From positions 136,215 to 200,214 of the forward strand of contig NZ_KQ960771.1 of NCBI RefSeq assembly GCF_001553345.1: 64,000 nt of DNA. The letters are read 5' to 3'. Shown here piece by piece: positions 28,487 through 37,706 of the stretch (positions within the stretch are counted from its first letter, which is position 1; each line of letters starts with the position of its first letter). Source of the stretch: Veillonella sp. DNF00869 (GTDB lineage Bacteria; Bacillota; Negativicutes; Veillonellales; Veillonellaceae). A program made the translations under genes and the position numbers. The notes beneath the pieces were generated by a model, which was not told the origin of the DNA, ran no database searches, and worked only from the letters and a program-made list of their open reading frames with translations.

Positions 28487-28909
28487 ATGAAGGAAACCTC
28501 TTTATTAGAACAATTACAGATAGAGACATTTTACTGTACTCAACAGGCCTTTCAAAGTACTATGAAGCTTTCATCGTTTCATGCACAACCCTTTGGATTC
28601 GTCAACGGTGGCGTGTATTTAGCCTATGGAGAAGTATTAGCAGGCATGGCATCTAATGCTATATTGGCACAAGAATCAACATCGAGCCATAAAAGCGTGG
28701 ACTTAGATTCGGCTGAACGAAAAGTAGCTGTAGGTCAATCCATAACGGCTAATCATGTGAAACCGAAACGATGTGAAGGATATGTCGTAGCACGTGGGCA
28801 ATTGTTACACAAAGGTGGTCGAAATCATGTATGGATGATTAATATCTTTGATGAAACAGATCGATTGTTATCTCATATGACGGTGACGAATAGTATAATT
28901 AAGGTGTAA
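28487..28909 (+). CDS. Hotdog-fold thioesterase, probable DHNA-CoA hydrolase
   Basis: 140 residues, PaaI/YbdB-like hotdog family. FVNGGVYLAYGEVLAGMASN corresponds to the long helix with the catalytic Glu/Asp. VGQSITANHVKPKRCEGYVVARGQLLHKGGR is the typical second half. It starts one base after menE. Hydrolysis of 1,4-dihydroxy-2-naphthoyl-CoA, the next menaquinone step, is inferred from context; the family is otherwise broad in acyl specificity. The following gap 28910-29097 shows no gene. Confidence 0.78.
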   Translation: MKETSLLEQLQIETFYCTQQAFQSTMKLSSFHAQPFGFVNGGVYLAYGEVLAGMASNAILAQESTSSHKSVDLDSAERKVAVGQSITANHVKPKRCEGYVVARGQLLHKGGRNHVWMINIFDETDRLLSHMTVTNSIIKV

Positions 28910-29097
28910 GAAATTATATCTATTAGTCGGAATTTATGTATAACACGATGTTATTATTACATCCATGTTAATTATAAAAGAGTATCTATAGATAGATTGG
29001 TAGTACACCGTAACACTTTATAAATAAGTAGCATAAGTCTGAATAGAATTAATATGTTATACAGTATTGTATTGACTAGAAAGGAGGTGCATAGTCC

Positions 29098-29928
29098 ATG
29101 AAAATAGATATTATATCCCTATTCCCAGAGTTTTTTGATGCCTTTTTTACACATTCCATCATCAAACGTGCCTTACAGGCAAATCGATTAGAAATGAAAG
29201 TGACAAATCCACGAGAATTTTCTCATAGCAAGCATGGTCAAGTGGACGATACTCCTTATGGAGGTGGCGCTGGCATGCTCATGAAAGCACCTCCTCTCTT
29301 TGAGGCTGTAGAGCATGTGTTGCAGATTCCCATAGAAGAACATCGTTGTACAAAGGAGAGTCACAAACGCCATGTTGTGTTTATGGGGCCTACAGGGAGA
29401 CCATTTACACAAGAAAAAGCAAGGGAATTGTCCACCTATGATCAACTTGTCATCGTCTGTGGACACTACGAAGGGGTAGATTATCGAGTGGAAGAACACT
29501 TAGTGGATGAAACTATATCTATTGGAGATTATGTGTTAACTGGCGGTGAACTACCAGCCATGGTGGTAGCTGACGCAGTGGCTCGCATGATTCCCGGTGT
29601 TTTAGGAGCTACCTCAGGAGCTATAGAAGATTCTTTTTATCATCCAGTACTTGAATGTCCACAATATACGAAACCCCAAATATACAGAGGTATGATGGTG
29701 CCAGATATATTATTAAGTGGTCATCATAAACATATTGAGCAGTGGCGATTAGAAGAGTCATTGAAACGGACTGCTTTACTGCGAAATGATTTGTTGCAAC
29801 GAGAATTAACTGTAGATGAATTTAAGGCTCTGAAAAGAGTACTAGATAGAGTGGATTCTGAAGAGGAACAACAAGTACTTTCAAAATTGATAGAACAGTC
29901 TAATTTCACAGAGGAAAAGAGGAAATAA
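29098..29928 (+). CDS. trmD: tRNA (guanine-37-N1)-methyltransferase
   Basis: 276 residues; the usual length is about 240-250, the excess being an insertion near residue 75-95 and a C-terminal extension. TrmD methylates G37 of tRNAs and prevents frameshifting. SPOUT marks: IDIISLFPEFFDAFFTHSII, DDTPYGGGAGMLMKAPPLF, VCGHYEGVDYRVEE and SIGDYVLTGGELPAMVVADA (the knot that binds SAM). Strong AAAGGAGG ribosome site. Its stop touches the start of the next methyltransferase gene. The usual partners rimM and rpsP are not adjacent in this window. Confidence 0.95.
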   Translation: MKIDIISLFPEFFDAFFTHSIIKRALQANRLEMKVTNPREFSHSKHGQVDDTPYGGGAGMLMKAPPLFEAVEHVLQIPIEEHRCTKESHKRHVVFMGPTGRPFTQEKARELSTYDQLVIVCGHYEGVDYRVEEHLVDETISIGDYVLTGGELPAMVVADAVARMIPGVLGATSGAIEDSFYHPVLECPQYTKPQIYRGMMVPDILLSGHHKHIEQWRLEESLKRTALLRNDLLQRELTVDEFKALKRVLDRVDSEEEQQVLSKLIEQSNFTEEKRK

Positions 29929-30501
29929 ATGGCGAATTTATATATCGGCCTCGTTCATTATCCCATTATGAATAAACATGGTGAGGTGATCACGACGGCC
30001 ATCACGAACTACGATATCCATGATATTGCCAGAGCATCTACAACCTACGATGTGGAACGATATTTCATCATTCACAATGTACCGAGCCAACGTGAATTGG
30101 CAGAAACTGTGATGAGTCATTGGAAAACGGGATTTGGCAGTACTTATAATCCGGATAGAAAAGATGCTTTCAAACATGTGGAACTTGTCAATTCCATTCG
30201 ACAAGCCATCGATATGGTGACGGAATTAGAAGGACAGACGCCAATCGTGTGTACTACGGATGCACGGACCTATGATAATACCATTACCTATGCATCGCTC
30301 CGTAAATCACTTGAAAGTGAGAGCCGTCCTGTGGTAGTATTATTTGGAACGGGGTATGGTATGACGAAAGAAACAATGGAAGATTTCGATTATATCTTAG
30401 AACCCATCTATGGACATGGAGAGTACAATCACCTTTCAGTTCGTAGTGCCGTATCAATTATATTAGACCGCTTGCGAGGCGAAGCGTGGTGGAATAAATA
30501 G
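29929..30501 (+). CDS. SPOUT-like RNA methyltransferase (TrmD-associated family)
   Basis: 190 residues. It matches the SAM-dependent RNA methyltransferase family often encoded directly after trmD: LYIGLVHYPIMNKHGEVITT at the N-terminus, ARASTTYDVERYFIIHN, and a C-terminal knot-like VVVLFGTGYGMTKETMEDFD with GHGEYNHLSVRSAVSIILDR. The target nucleotide is unknown. It begins immediately after the trmD stop (29926-29928), which argues for translational coupling and a shared tRNA-modification role. Confidence 0.82.
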   Translation: MANLYIGLVHYPIMNKHGEVITTAITNYDIHDIARASTTYDVERYFIIHNVPSQRELAETVMSHWKTGFGSTYNPDRKDAFKHVELVNSIRQAIDMVTELEGQTPIVCTTDARTYDNTITYASLRKSLESESRPVVVLFGTGYGMTKETMEDFDYILEPIYGHGEYNHLSVRSAVSIILDRLRGEAWWNK

Positions 30502-30510
30502 GAGGACACA

Positions 30511-31242
30511 ATGTCAGGACATTCTAAATGGTCAAATATTAAACATAGAAAAGGTAAAAATGATGCATTAAAAGCAAAAATTACCACAAAAATTAGTCGT
30601 GAAATCACAGTAGCTGTGAAAGCTGGTGGTACAGACCCAACAGGTAATATGCGCTTTAAGTTGGCGCTACAAAAAGCTCGTGAAAATAACATTCCTAAGG
30701 ATAATATTCAACGTGCCATCGATAAAGGTGCCGGTGCAGGGGATGCGAACAATTACGAAGAAATTACCTATGAAGGATACGGCCCAGGCGGTGCTGCTAT
30801 CCTTGTAGAAGTGATGACAGATAACCGTAACCGTGCAGCAGCTGATGTGCGTCATGCCTTCTCCAAACGTGGCGGTAACCTAGGTGAAAGTGGCTCTGTT
30901 AACTGGATGTTTAAACGCAAAGGTGTATTCGTGATTCCCCAAGAAGGCAATGATGAAGAGACATTGACATTATTGGCTCTTGACGCTGGCGCTGAAGACA
31001 TCAAAGTAGAAGACGATGTATTCGTTATCTACACATTGCCAGATGATTACGATGCCGTAGAAGCTGCCCTAGGAGAAGCATCCATCGCTACAGATATGGC
31101 ACAAATCACAATGGTTCCAGATACTAATATGGAATTAACCGGTGATGACGCAGTGAATATGCAACGAGTACTAGACATGCTGGAAGACTTAGACGATGTA
31201 CAAGATGTGTATCATAATGCCATCATGGATGAGGAAGAATAA
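30511..31242 (+). CDS. yebC: YebC/TACO1-family protein
   Basis: 243 residues, canonical length. The N-terminus MSGHSKWSNIKHRKG and the following KDNIQRAIDKGAGA and YEGYGPGGAAILVE segments are diagnostic. The family was long annotated as transcriptional regulators; recent work links YebC/TACO1 to translation, especially of difficult proline-rich stretches. The ATG at 30511 follows AGGAGG. It closes the trmD group and is separated from thiC by a riboswitch leader. Confidence 0.95.
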   Translation: MSGHSKWSNIKHRKGKNDALKAKITTKISREITVAVKAGGTDPTGNMRFKLALQKARENNIPKDNIQRAIDKGAGAGDANNYEEITYEGYGPGGAAILVEVMTDNRNRAAADVRHAFSKRGGNLGESGSVNWMFKRKGVFVIPQEGNDEETLTLLALDAGAEDIKVEDDVFVIYTLPDDYDAVEAALGEASIATDMAQITMVPDTNMELTGDDAVNMQRVLDMLEDLDDVQDVYHNAIMDEEE

Positions 31243-31301
31243 TTTACTATAAAAATCCACCATTCCATGCTATACTATAAACAAGTAAATATTTTAGATT
31301 T

Positions 31302-31391
31302 GCAAGGGAGCCTATGTAATAGGCTGAGAAAGGACTATGAAGTACCTGACCTTTTGACCTGATCGGGATCATGCCCGCGTAGGAAGCACGC
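31302..31391 (+). promoter_or_regulatory. TPP (THI-box) riboswitch aptamer
   Basis: The THI-box order is clear: GGGAGCC (from 31306), GGCTGAGA (31322-31329), ACCTGACC, TTTGACCTGATC (about 31353-31364), GGGATCATGCCC and CGCGTAGGAAGC. A TATACT -10 element lies upstream at 31271-31276. The aptamer binds thiamine pyrophosphate and represses thiC, the first committed pyrimidine-branch step. Two downstream hairpins form the expression platform. Confidence 0.95.
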
Positions 31392-31402
31392 TGACATATG
31401 TG

Positions 31403-31430
31403 GGTATCGATGTAATGTCGATACCTTTTT
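31403..31430 (+). terminator. Terminator in the thiC leader
   Basis: Perfect 8-bp stem GGTATCGA (31403-31410) with TCGATACC (31418-31425), loop of 7, followed by five T residues. Probable TPP-controlled transcription terminator 50 bp before thiC. Confidence 0.75.
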
Positions 31431-31448
31431 GTGTATAGAGTACTCAAA

Positions 31449-31479
31449 ATAGGCTCCTTTGTAATGAAAGGAGCTTTTT
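31449..31479 (+). promoter_or_regulatory. Hairpin sequestering the thiC ribosome-binding site
   Basis: GCTCCTTT (31453-31460) pairs with AAAGGAGC (31467-31474), which contains the thiC Shine-Dalgarno; five T residues and the ATG follow. The same upstream strand (ATAGGCTCCTTT, 31449-31460) is also complementary over 12 bases, with one G-U, to the 5' edge of the TPP aptamer (31304-31315). That offers an alternative fold that would free the ribosome site. Confidence 0.65.
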
Positions 31480-32784
31480 ATGTTTTACACACAAATGCAA
31501 GCAGCCCAAAAAGGCATTGTTACCGACGCGATGAAAGTGGTAGCAGAAAAAGAAAACATGGATGTTGAAGTATTACGAGACTTAGTGGCAAAAGGACATG
31601 TAACAATTCCGTGTAACAAGCATCATACATCTTTACAACCAGAAGGAATCGGACAAAAGTTACGCACAAAAATTAATGTAAACTTAGGTACATCTAAGGA
31701 TTGTACAGACTACGAAGAAGAGATGAAAAAAGTTCATCATGCAGTGGCATTAGGGGCTGAATCGATTATGGACTTATCTACACATGGTGATACAAAGGTG
31801 TTCCGCCGTCTGCTCACAAAAGAATGTCCCGTAATGATTGGCACCGTGCCTATCTATGATAGCGTTATCCATCATCAAAAAGATTTAGGTGAATTGACAG
31901 CTGAAGACTTTATTTCTACGATCCGTCTCCATGCAGAAGATGGGGTAGATTTTGTCACATTACATTGTGGAATTACACAACATACAGTGGAGCAAATTAA
32001 ACGTCACAAACGGAAGTTAAACATTGTTAGTCGTGGCGGTAGTTTAGTCTTTGCTTGGATGTCCATGACTGGTCAAGAGAATCCTTTCTATGAACACTAT
32101 GATGAAATCTTGGACATTTGTGCAGAATATGACATGACTATTTCTCTTGGCGATGCATGCCGTCCTGGTTGCTTGGCAGATGCTACAGATATCTGTCAAA
32201 TCGAAGAACTCGTTCGTCTTGGTGAGTTAACAAAACGAGCTCGTGAACGTGGTGTACAAGTGTTGGTGGAAGGTCCTGGTCATGTACCATTGAATCAAGT
32301 ACAAGCCAACATGGAAGTGCAACAAACGATCTGCGATGGGGCACCGTTCTATGTGTTAGGACCATTGGTCACAGATATTGCACCAGGCTATGACCATATT
32401 ACAGCGGCTATCGGTGGTGCCGTGGCAGCCATGCATGGGGCAGCCTTCCTTTGCTATGTGACACCAGCAGAACACTTAGCCTTACCTGACGAAAATGATG
32501 TAAAAGAAGGCATCATGGCTTTCAAAATTGCTGCGCATGCCGCAGACATTGCAAAAGGCATTCCGAATGCACGAGATCGCGATGACCGGATGGCAGAGGC
32601 GCGCCAAAAACTCGATTGGGAAGCACAATATGCAGTAGCACTAGATCCTGAAAAAGCACGTCGCATCCGTAAAAGTCGTGCCCCAGAAGAAGGGCATAAA
32701 GAAGCTTGCAGTATGTGTGGTAAATTTTGCGCCGTACGGAGCATCAATAAAGCCTTAGAGGGAGAGAAGATTGATATATTATAA
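31480..32784 (+). CDS. thiC: Phosphomethylpyrimidine synthase
   Basis: 434 residues. A radical-SAM enzyme converting aminoimidazole ribotide to hydroxymethylpyrimidine phosphate for thiamine. The length fits the shorter clostridial-type ThiC without the long N-terminal domain of proteobacterial forms. Visible: [58 protein letters not shown] and a C-terminal cluster-binding CSMCGKFC. As written the Cys spacing is CX2CX3C. The ATG at 31480 is fixed by the adjacent AAAGGAG. No other thi genes are in the window. Confidence 0.95.
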   Translation: MFYTQMQAAQKGIVTDAMKVVAEKENMDVEVLRDLVAKGHVTIPCNKHHTSLQPEGIGQKLRTKINVNLGTSKDCTDYEEEMKKVHHAVALGAESIMDLSTHGDTKVFRRLLTKECPVMIGTVPIYDSVIHHQKDLGELTAEDFISTIRLHAEDGVDFVTLHCGITQHTVEQIKRHKRKLNIVSRGGSLVFAWMSMTGQENPFYEHYDEILDICAEYDMTISLGDACRPGCLADATDICQIEELVRLGELTKRARERGVQVLVEGPGHVPLNQVQANMEVQQTICDGAPFYVLGPLVTDIAPGYDHITAAIGGAVAAMHGAAFLCYVTPAEHLALPDENDVKEGIMAFKIAAHAADIAKGIPNARDRDDRMAEARQKLDWEAQYAVALDPEKARRIRKSRAPEEGHKEACSMCGKFCAVRSINKALEGEKIDIL

Positions 32785-32797
32785 ATGAGAAACGAAA

Positions 32798-32826
32798 CAG
32801 CCAACTTTTGTAGGAAGTTGGTTGTT
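32798..32826 (+). terminator. Terminator after thiC
   Basis: Stem CAGCCAACTT with AAGTTGGTTG (G-U at the base), loop TTGTAGG, then TTTT. Confidence 0.75.
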
Positions 32827-32832
32827 TTGCAC

Positions 32833-32862
32833 TTGCTTTCATCTCACATTTTGTGCTATACT
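32833..32862 (+). promoter_or_regulatory. Promoter of rpsB-tsf
   Basis: TTGCTT (32833-32838), 18-nt spacer, TATACT (32857-32862). Predicted start near 32869, giving a leader of about 97 nt before rpsB. Confidence 0.65.
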
Positions 32863-32869
32863 AACCAAG

Positions 32870-32966
32870 TATGAATACACACGCAACTAGACTATCAGTT
32901 CTGTGCGCAATTTCGCGTTTGCTGAGGGATGAGAGTTGCGGAGGTTTTTTAACAGGAGGTGCCAAC
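32870..32966 (+). promoter_or_regulatory. Structured rpsB mRNA leader
   Basis: The leader can fold with a closing stem CGCAACT (32882-32888) and AGTTGCG (32934-32940), an inner TCAG/CTGA stem and a GCG/CGC tip. It is followed by GAGG and six T residues, then the AACAGGAGG ribosome site. A ribosomal-protein autoregulatory element or attenuator for S2 is inferred. It explains why an apparent upstream ATG (32871) is leader, not coding. Confidence 0.5.
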
Positions 32967-33692
32967 ATGGCAGTAGTATCACTTAAACAATTATTAGAAG
33001 CTGGTGTTCACTTTGGACATCAAACAAGAAGATGGAATCCTAAAATGGCTAAATTCATCTTCACTGAACGTAATGGTATTTATATCATTGACCTTCAAAA
33101 AACTGTAAAAAAAGTAGAAGAAGCGTATGATTTCTTACGTGAAGTAGCTCAAGAAGGCAAAACAATCCTTTTCGTAGGTACTAAAAAACAAGCTCAAGAA
33201 GCTGTAAAAGAAGAAGCTCTTCGTGCTAATATGTACTTCGTTAACGAACGTTGGTTGGGCGGTATGTTGACTAACTTCAAAACTATCGAAGCTCGTATTA
33301 AACGCTTAAAACAATTAGAAAAAATGGCTGAAGATGGAACATTTGAAGTTCTTCCTAAAAAAGAAGTAATTCGTCTTCGTCATGAGTGGGAAAAATTGGA
33401 AAAATATCTTGGCGGTATCAAAGATATGCCAGAAATGCCAGGCGCACTTTTCGTAATTGACCCTAAAAAAGAAAAAATCGCTATCGCAGAAGCTAAAAAA
33501 TTAGGTATTCCTGTAGTAGCTACTGTGGACACTAACTGTGATCCAGACGAAGTTGATTTCCCTATCCCAGCAAATGATGATGCTATTCGTGCAGTTAAAT
33601 TATTAGCTGGTAAAATGGCTGACGCTATTTTAGAAGGTCGTCAAGGTGAACAAGACGCTTTCGGTACAGAAACTGCTTCCGAAGAAGCTTAA
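32967..33692 (+). CDS. rpsB: Small ribosomal subunit protein uS2
   Basis: 241 residues from ATG 32967, behind ACAGGAGG; the earlier ATG at 32871 lies in the structured leader. Standard uS2: [65 protein letters not shown] and [20 protein letters not shown] are all present. It is followed by tsf, the near-universal bacterial arrangement. Confidence 0.98.
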   Translation: MAVVSLKQLLEAGVHFGHQTRRWNPKMAKFIFTERNGIYIIDLQKTVKKVEEAYDFLREVAQEGKTILFVGTKKQAQEAVKEEALRANMYFVNERWLGGMLTNFKTIEARIKRLKQLEKMAEDGTFEVLPKKEVIRLRHEWEKLEKYLGGIKDMPEMPGALFVIDPKKEKIAIAEAKKLGIPVVATVDTNCDPDEVDFPIPANDDAIRAVKLLAGKMADAILEGRQGEQDAFGTETASEEA

Positions 33693-33762
33693 GAATCTGT
33701 AAGATTATTTAACAATATATACAGACATAGTCTTAATTGATAAATAAGTAATAACGATGTAA

Positions 33763-33794
33763 AATTAAGGTAAGGCTAAGGTCTTACCTTAATT
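33763..33794 (+). terminator. Intercistronic hairpin between rpsB and tsf
   Basis: Perfect 12-bp stem AATTAAGGTAAG with CTTACCTTAATT, 8-nt loop, then ATTTAT. Probably a partial terminator or RNA-processing element that sets the S2 to EF-Ts ratio. Confidence 0.6.
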
Positions 33795-33813
33795 ATTTAT
33801 AGGAGGAAAAATC

Positions 33814-34497
33814 ATGGCTCAAATTACAGCAGCTTTAGTAAAAGAATTACGCGACATGACTGGCGCAGGTATGATGGATGCTAAAAAAGCATTGGTAGAA
33901 GTTGATGGCGATATCCAAAAAGCAGTTGACTTTCTTCGTGAAAAAGGCTTAGCAGCGGCAGCTAAAAAAGCTGGTCGTATTGCAGCTGAAGGTGTAGTAG
34001 CATCTTACATTCATGGTGGTGGACGTATCGGCGTATTAGTAGAAGTAAACTGTGAAACAGACTTCGTTGCTAAAACTGATGATTTCCAAGCTCTTTGTAA
34101 AGATGTAGCAATGCAAATTGCAGCAGCTAACCCAACATACTTAAAACGTGAAGATGTTCCAGCTAATATAATCGAACACGAAAAAGCTGTATTGATGGAA
34201 CAAGCTAAAGTAGAAGCTGAAGAAGACGTTAAAGCTGGCCGTAAACCAAAACCAGAAGCAGTTCTTGAAAAAATGGTAGCTGGCCGCGTTGAAAAATTCT
34301 ATAAAGAAAACTGCCTATTAGAACAAGTTTTCATTAAAGACGGTGAAAAAACTGTACAAGCTATGATCAATGAAGCAATCGCTAAAATCGGTGAAAACAT
34401 TAACGTACGTCGTTATGTTCGCTATGCTTTAGGCGAAGGTATCGAAAAGAAACAAGACGATTTCGTTGCAGAAGTTATGGCTACTGTAGGTAAATAA
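33814..34497 (+). CDS. tsf: Elongation factor Ts
   Basis: 227 residues, shorter than the roughly 280-290 of many bacteria but with all core parts. It has the N-terminal UBA-like domain ([20 protein letters not shown]), the EF-Tu contact TDF motif ([15 protein letters not shown]) and the C-terminal core with [16 protein letters not shown]. The shortness reflects a reduced second core subdomain, as in other compact EF-Ts proteins. It exchanges GDP on EF-Tu. It starts at 33814 behind AGGAGG. Confidence 0.97.
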   Translation: MAQITAALVKELRDMTGAGMMDAKKALVEVDGDIQKAVDFLREKGLAAAAKKAGRIAAEGVVASYIHGGGRIGVLVEVNCETDFVAKTDDFQALCKDVAMQIAAANPTYLKREDVPANIIEHEKAVLMEQAKVEAEEDVKAGRKPKPEAVLEKMVAGRVEKFYKENCLLEQVFIKDGEKTVQAMINEAIAKIGENINVRRYVRYALGEGIEKKQDDFVAEVMATVGK

Positions 34498-34505
34498 GTA
34501 CGGAG

Positions 34506-34538
34506 ATAAGAGAACACCGCAAGTGTTCTCTTATTTTT
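34506..34538 (+). terminator. Terminator after tsf
   Basis: Perfect 12-bp stem ATAAGAGAACAC with GTGTTCTCTTAT, loop CGCAA, followed by a T-run: a textbook intrinsic terminator. Confidence 0.92.
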
Positions 34539-34573
34539 GAATTATTTGTTAGAAACGTCATAAGGAGAAGGAC

Positions 34574-35293
34574 ATGAGTGAACGTAAATTTAAACGTATC
34601 GTATTAAAACTTAGCGGTGAGGCCTTAGCAGGTGATCAAGGATTTGGCATTAACCCACAAGTGGTAGAACCATTGGCACAAGAAATTGCCGCACTTTCCA
34701 AAGAAAGTGGTATTGAAATTGCTATCGTTGTAGGTGGTGGAAATATTTGGCGTGGTCTATCCGGTAGTGCTAAAGGTATGGATCGTGCATCTGCTGATTA
34801 TATGGGTATGATTGCAACAGTGATGAATGCTATCGCATTACAAGATGCTCTTGAAAATGCAGGCGTAGCAACTCGTGTTCAAACAGCGATTGAAATGCAA
34901 GAAGTAGCAGAACCATACATTCGTCGTCGTGCTATTCGTCACTTAGAAAAAGGTCGTATTGTTATCTTTGCAGCAGGTACGGGTAATCCATACTTCTCTA
35001 CAGATACAACAGCTGCTTTGCGTGCTGCTGAAATCGAAGCGGATGCTATTTTAATGGCGAAAAAATTTGCTGATGGCGTATACGATTCCGACCCTAAAAC
35101 AAATCCAAATGCTGTAAAATTTGATGAATTGACATACATGGATGTAATCAGCAAAGAATTGAAAGTAATGGATGCTACATCAACTACATTATGTAAAGAT
35201 AATCATATTCCTATCGTTGTATTTAGCATGGATATTCCTGGTAACATCACACGTGCTGCTAAGGGAGAAGCCATCGGTACTATCGTAAAATAA
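34574..35293 (+). CDS. pyrH: UMP kinase
   Basis: 239 residues. Hexameric bacterial UMP kinase phosphorylating UMP to UDP. Family marks: [13 protein letters not shown] (ATP site), [51 protein letters not shown] and [12 protein letters not shown]. It begins the group running to proS, and frr follows within 15 bases. Confidence 0.97.
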   Translation: MSERKFKRIVLKLSGEALAGDQGFGINPQVVEPLAQEIAALSKESGIEIAIVVGGGNIWRGLSGSAKGMDRASADYMGMIATVMNAIALQDALENAGVATRVQTAIEMQEVAEPYIRRRAIRHLEKGRIVIFAAGTGNPYFSTDTTAALRAAEIEADAILMAKKFADGVYDSDPKTNPNAVKFDELTYMDVISKELKVMDATSTTLCKDNHIPIVVFSMDIPGNITRAAKGEAIGTIVK

Positions 35294-35305
35294 AAGGTGA
35301 ACACT

Positions 35306-35866
35306 ATGGAAATTAAAGAAATTATTAGCCGCGAAGAAGCGCGCATGGACAAAACAATTGAATCCTTAAAACATGAATTTGCTAATGTACGCACAGGTCG
35401 TGCACATACATCTTTATTGGATTCCGTTATGGTAGATTACTATGGTGCACCAACACCTGTTAATCAAGTAGCGAATGTATCTGCTCCAGATCCACGTATG
35501 ATTTTAATCGCTCCATGGGATAAAACGATGATTGGTGCTATTGAAAAGGCAATCTTAACATCTGACTTAGGATTAAATCCTAATAATGATGGTGATTCTA
35601 TTCGTTTGGCGATTCCTCAATTGACGGAAGACCGCCGTAAAGAATTGGTAAAAGTTGTAAGCAAAAAAGCAGAAGACGCTAAAGTTGCGATTCGTAACAT
35701 TCGTCGTGATGCTAATGATGCAATCAAAAAAGAAGAAAAAGCGAAAACTATTACTGAAGACGTGTCAAAAGATGGACAAGAACAAGTTCAAAAATTGACT
35801 GACAAAAAAATTAATTTAATTGATGAACTTCGCGATATAAAAGAAAAGGATGTTATGTCTGTCTAA
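35306..35866 (+). CDS. frr: Ribosome recycling factor
   Basis: 186 residues from ATG 35306, spaced properly from AAAGGTG; the in-frame GTG at 35297 falls on that ribosome site. The length is canonical (about 185). Visible: REEARMDKTIESLKHEFANV, VRTGRAHTSLLD, YYGAPTPVNQVANVSAPDPR and IRLAIPQLTEDRRKELVK. With EF-G it splits post-termination ribosomes. Its TAA overlaps the ATG of the next small gene. Confidence 0.97.
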   Translation: MEIKEIISREEARMDKTIESLKHEFANVRTGRAHTSLLDSVMVDYYGAPTPVNQVANVSAPDPRMILIAPWDKTMIGAIEKAILTSDLGLNPNNDGDSIRLAIPQLTEDRRKELVKVVSKKAEDAKVAIRNIRRDANDAIKKEEKAKTITEDVSKDGQEQVQKLTDKKINLIDELRDIKEKDVMSV

Positions 35867-36123
35867 TGGAACATACATCTATTTTGGGATTTCCATGGCA
35901 GCTTGCACAGTCTCTTTTGCAGGCTGCCTCTATCCCTTTTACTACAAAAATAGAAAAGAACTATAATCGGTTCTTTTCCATTTCTTCCGAAGAATGTTAT
36001 GTAGGCCGTGTCATAGTAAAAGAAGGCGCATGGGAGATAGTTCTCTTTCATCCTATGGTAGCCAGTCATGTGGCGCAGTCGAATGAGGTACAGTATGCTA
36101 AAAAACTTATGGAAGAAAAGTAA
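35866..36123 (+). CDS. Uncharacterised 85-residue protein between frr and uppS
   Basis: 85 residues. Its ATG overlaps the frr stop by one base (TAATG) and its end overlaps uppS by 29 bases, so it is tightly embedded in the operon and likely translated by coupling. The sequence has a hydrophobic N-terminal part (ILGFPWQLAQSLLQAA), a beta-like middle (CYVGRVIVKEGAWEIVLFHP) and a charged helical end. No family is recognised. The position suggests a role linked to translation or envelope precursor synthesis, but that is only context. Confidence 0.6.
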   Translation: MEHTSILGFPWQLAQSLLQAASIPFTTKIEKNYNRFFSISSEECYVGRVIVKEGAWEIVLFHPMVASHVAQSNEVQYAKKLMEEK

Positions 36124-36862
36124 ACATCAAGAGAGACCGACTATAGATCCAACGAATATTCCAGAACATATTGCCATTATCATGGACGGTAACGGTAGAT
36201 GGGCAAAGCGTAAAGGCATGCCACGGAGTATGGGTCATCGCGCAGGTGCGGAAGTATTAAAGGATATTGTGAAAGCAGCCCAAGGATTTGGTGTGAAAGC
36301 ATTGACTGTCTATGGTTTTTCCACTGAAAACTGGAAACGACCAGAAGAAGAAGTCAGCCTGTTAATGGGTCTTATTAAAGAGTATTTACTTTCAAATGTA
36401 AAACGTATGCATGCGGAAGGTGTGCGCATTCGTTTTGTGGGAGATATAACCAAGTTATCTCAAGAGTTACAAGGAATCATCAAAGAATCTGAGGAATTAA
36501 CAAAAGATAATAAGGGAATCACACTGCAATTAGCAATTAATTATGGGGGACGTGACGAACTCACAAGAGCTACAAAACAGATTGTCCAAGATGTGGCAAA
36601 GGGTGCTATCACTGAGGAAGATATTACAGAAACATTGGTTTCTTCCTACTTAGATACAAAAGAATTTGATCGTGTGGATTTACTGATTCGACCAAGTAAT
36701 GATGCACGAATTAGTAATTTCTTGTTATGGCAAATTGCTTATGCAGAGTTCTGGTTTACCCCTTTGCATTGGCCAGATTTTACGCCACAAGTATTGGAAG
36801 AAGCCATCTTGGCATACCAACAACGTGAGCGTAGATTTGGTGGTTTAAAAGAGGAGAAATAA
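36095..36862 (+). CDS. uppS: Isoprenyl (undecaprenyl) diphosphate synthase
   Basis: 255 residues from ATG 36095, preceded by GAGG; a start at 36068 would add nine residues lying further inside the upstream gene. It makes undecaprenyl diphosphate, the lipid carrier for cell-wall and O-antigen precursors. Marks: HIAIIMDGNGRWAKRKG (diphosphate and Mg site), HRAGAEVLKDIVKAA, LTVYGFSTENWKRP, INYGGRDEL, and DLLIRPSNDARISNFLLWQ. cdsA and dxr, also lipid-precursor genes, follow. Confidence 0.96.
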   Translation: MLKNLWKKSKHQERPTIDPTNIPEHIAIIMDGNGRWAKRKGMPRSMGHRAGAEVLKDIVKAAQGFGVKALTVYGFSTENWKRPEEEVSLLMGLIKEYLLSNVKRMHAEGVRIRFVGDITKLSQELQGIIKESEELTKDNKGITLQLAINYGGRDELTRATKQIVQDVAKGAITEEDITETLVSSYLDTKEFDRVDLLIRPSNDARISNFLLWQIAYAEFWFTPLHWPDFTPQVLEEAILAYQQRERRFGGLKEEK

Positions 36863-36863
36863 T

Positions 36864-37682
36864 ATGTTAAAAACCCGTCTCATCACAGCTTTGATTGGCG
36901 TTGTCTTGCTGGCGGTTGCCATCACCTATGGGGGCCTGTTTTTTAATCTTGTGATGTCCGTGTTAGCTGTCATCGGTTGGGTAGAATGTGTTAGCTTATT
37001 TCGTCATATGAAACGGCGTCTATTACCACAGTGGGGTCTGATTTATATTGCCCTTGTATGCGGTTCCTTGGTGTTTGGTAGCTACCCATTAGCTTTATTC
37101 TTAGGAATTTTGGTGATGTTAGCTATGGTCATCGAATATACCTTCTGCAACGGGAAAAGAACTCTTCCAACAGTGCAATCTACTATTAGTAGTTTGTTGT
37201 ATGTTACCAGTGGCTTTATTGCATTGATGGTGTTGCGTGATAATAGTATCTATGAAAATACAACGTATTATGCTGGTCAAGAAGGCTTTGGTACGGCTGT
37301 CATTTGGCTTGTGTTGATAGCTATTTGGGCTAGTGATACATTTGCTTATTTTGTAGGCCGTTCTTTTGGAAAACGAAACATTGTACCAACTATTAGTCCT
37401 AATAAAACATTGGAAGGTTTTATTGGTGGTTTCATCGGCTGTATTTTAACAGGGTGGATTGGATCTCTTTCCTTAGGATTACCTCTGAATTTTGGCGTTG
37501 GTATAGGTGTCATTGTTGGGATATTAGCACCGCTAGGAGATTTATTCGAATCAAAATTAAAACGTGAGGCAAATAAAAAAGATTCTGGCACATTATTACC
37601 TGGCCACGGTGGCGTATTAGATCGTTTTGATAGCCTATTGTTTGCTGCACCATTAGTATTGGCATATATTCTTATGCTGTAA
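36864..37682 (+). CDS. cdsA: Phosphatidate cytidylyltransferase
   Basis: 272 residues, polytopic with about seven or eight membrane helices. It makes CDP-diacylglycerol from phosphatidate and CTP. The C-terminal signature is present: SDTFAYFVGRSFGKRN, SPNKTLEGFIGGFIG, and DLFESKLKREANKKDSG, then HGGVLDRFDSLLFAAP. It starts one base after the uppS stop, behind GAGGAG. Confidence 0.96.
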   Translation: MLKTRLITALIGVVLLAVAITYGGLFFNLVMSVLAVIGWVECVSLFRHMKRRLLPQWGLIYIALVCGSLVFGSYPLALFLGILVMLAMVIEYTFCNGKRTLPTVQSTISSLLYVTSGFIALMVLRDNSIYENTTYYAGQEGFGTAVIWLVLIAIWASDTFAYFVGRSFGKRNIVPTISPNKTLEGFIGGFIGCILTGWIGSLSLGLPLNFGVGIGVIVGILAPLGDLFESKLKREANKKDSGTLLPGHGGVLDRFDSLLFAAPLVLAYILML

Positions 37683-37706
37683 TGATTTAATTGTAGGGAG
37701 ACCTTT

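Noticed and set aside
32871..32966. An N-terminal extension of rpsB
   Set aside because: It is immediately after a good promoter and folds as a leader; uS2 proteins start at the ATG 32967.
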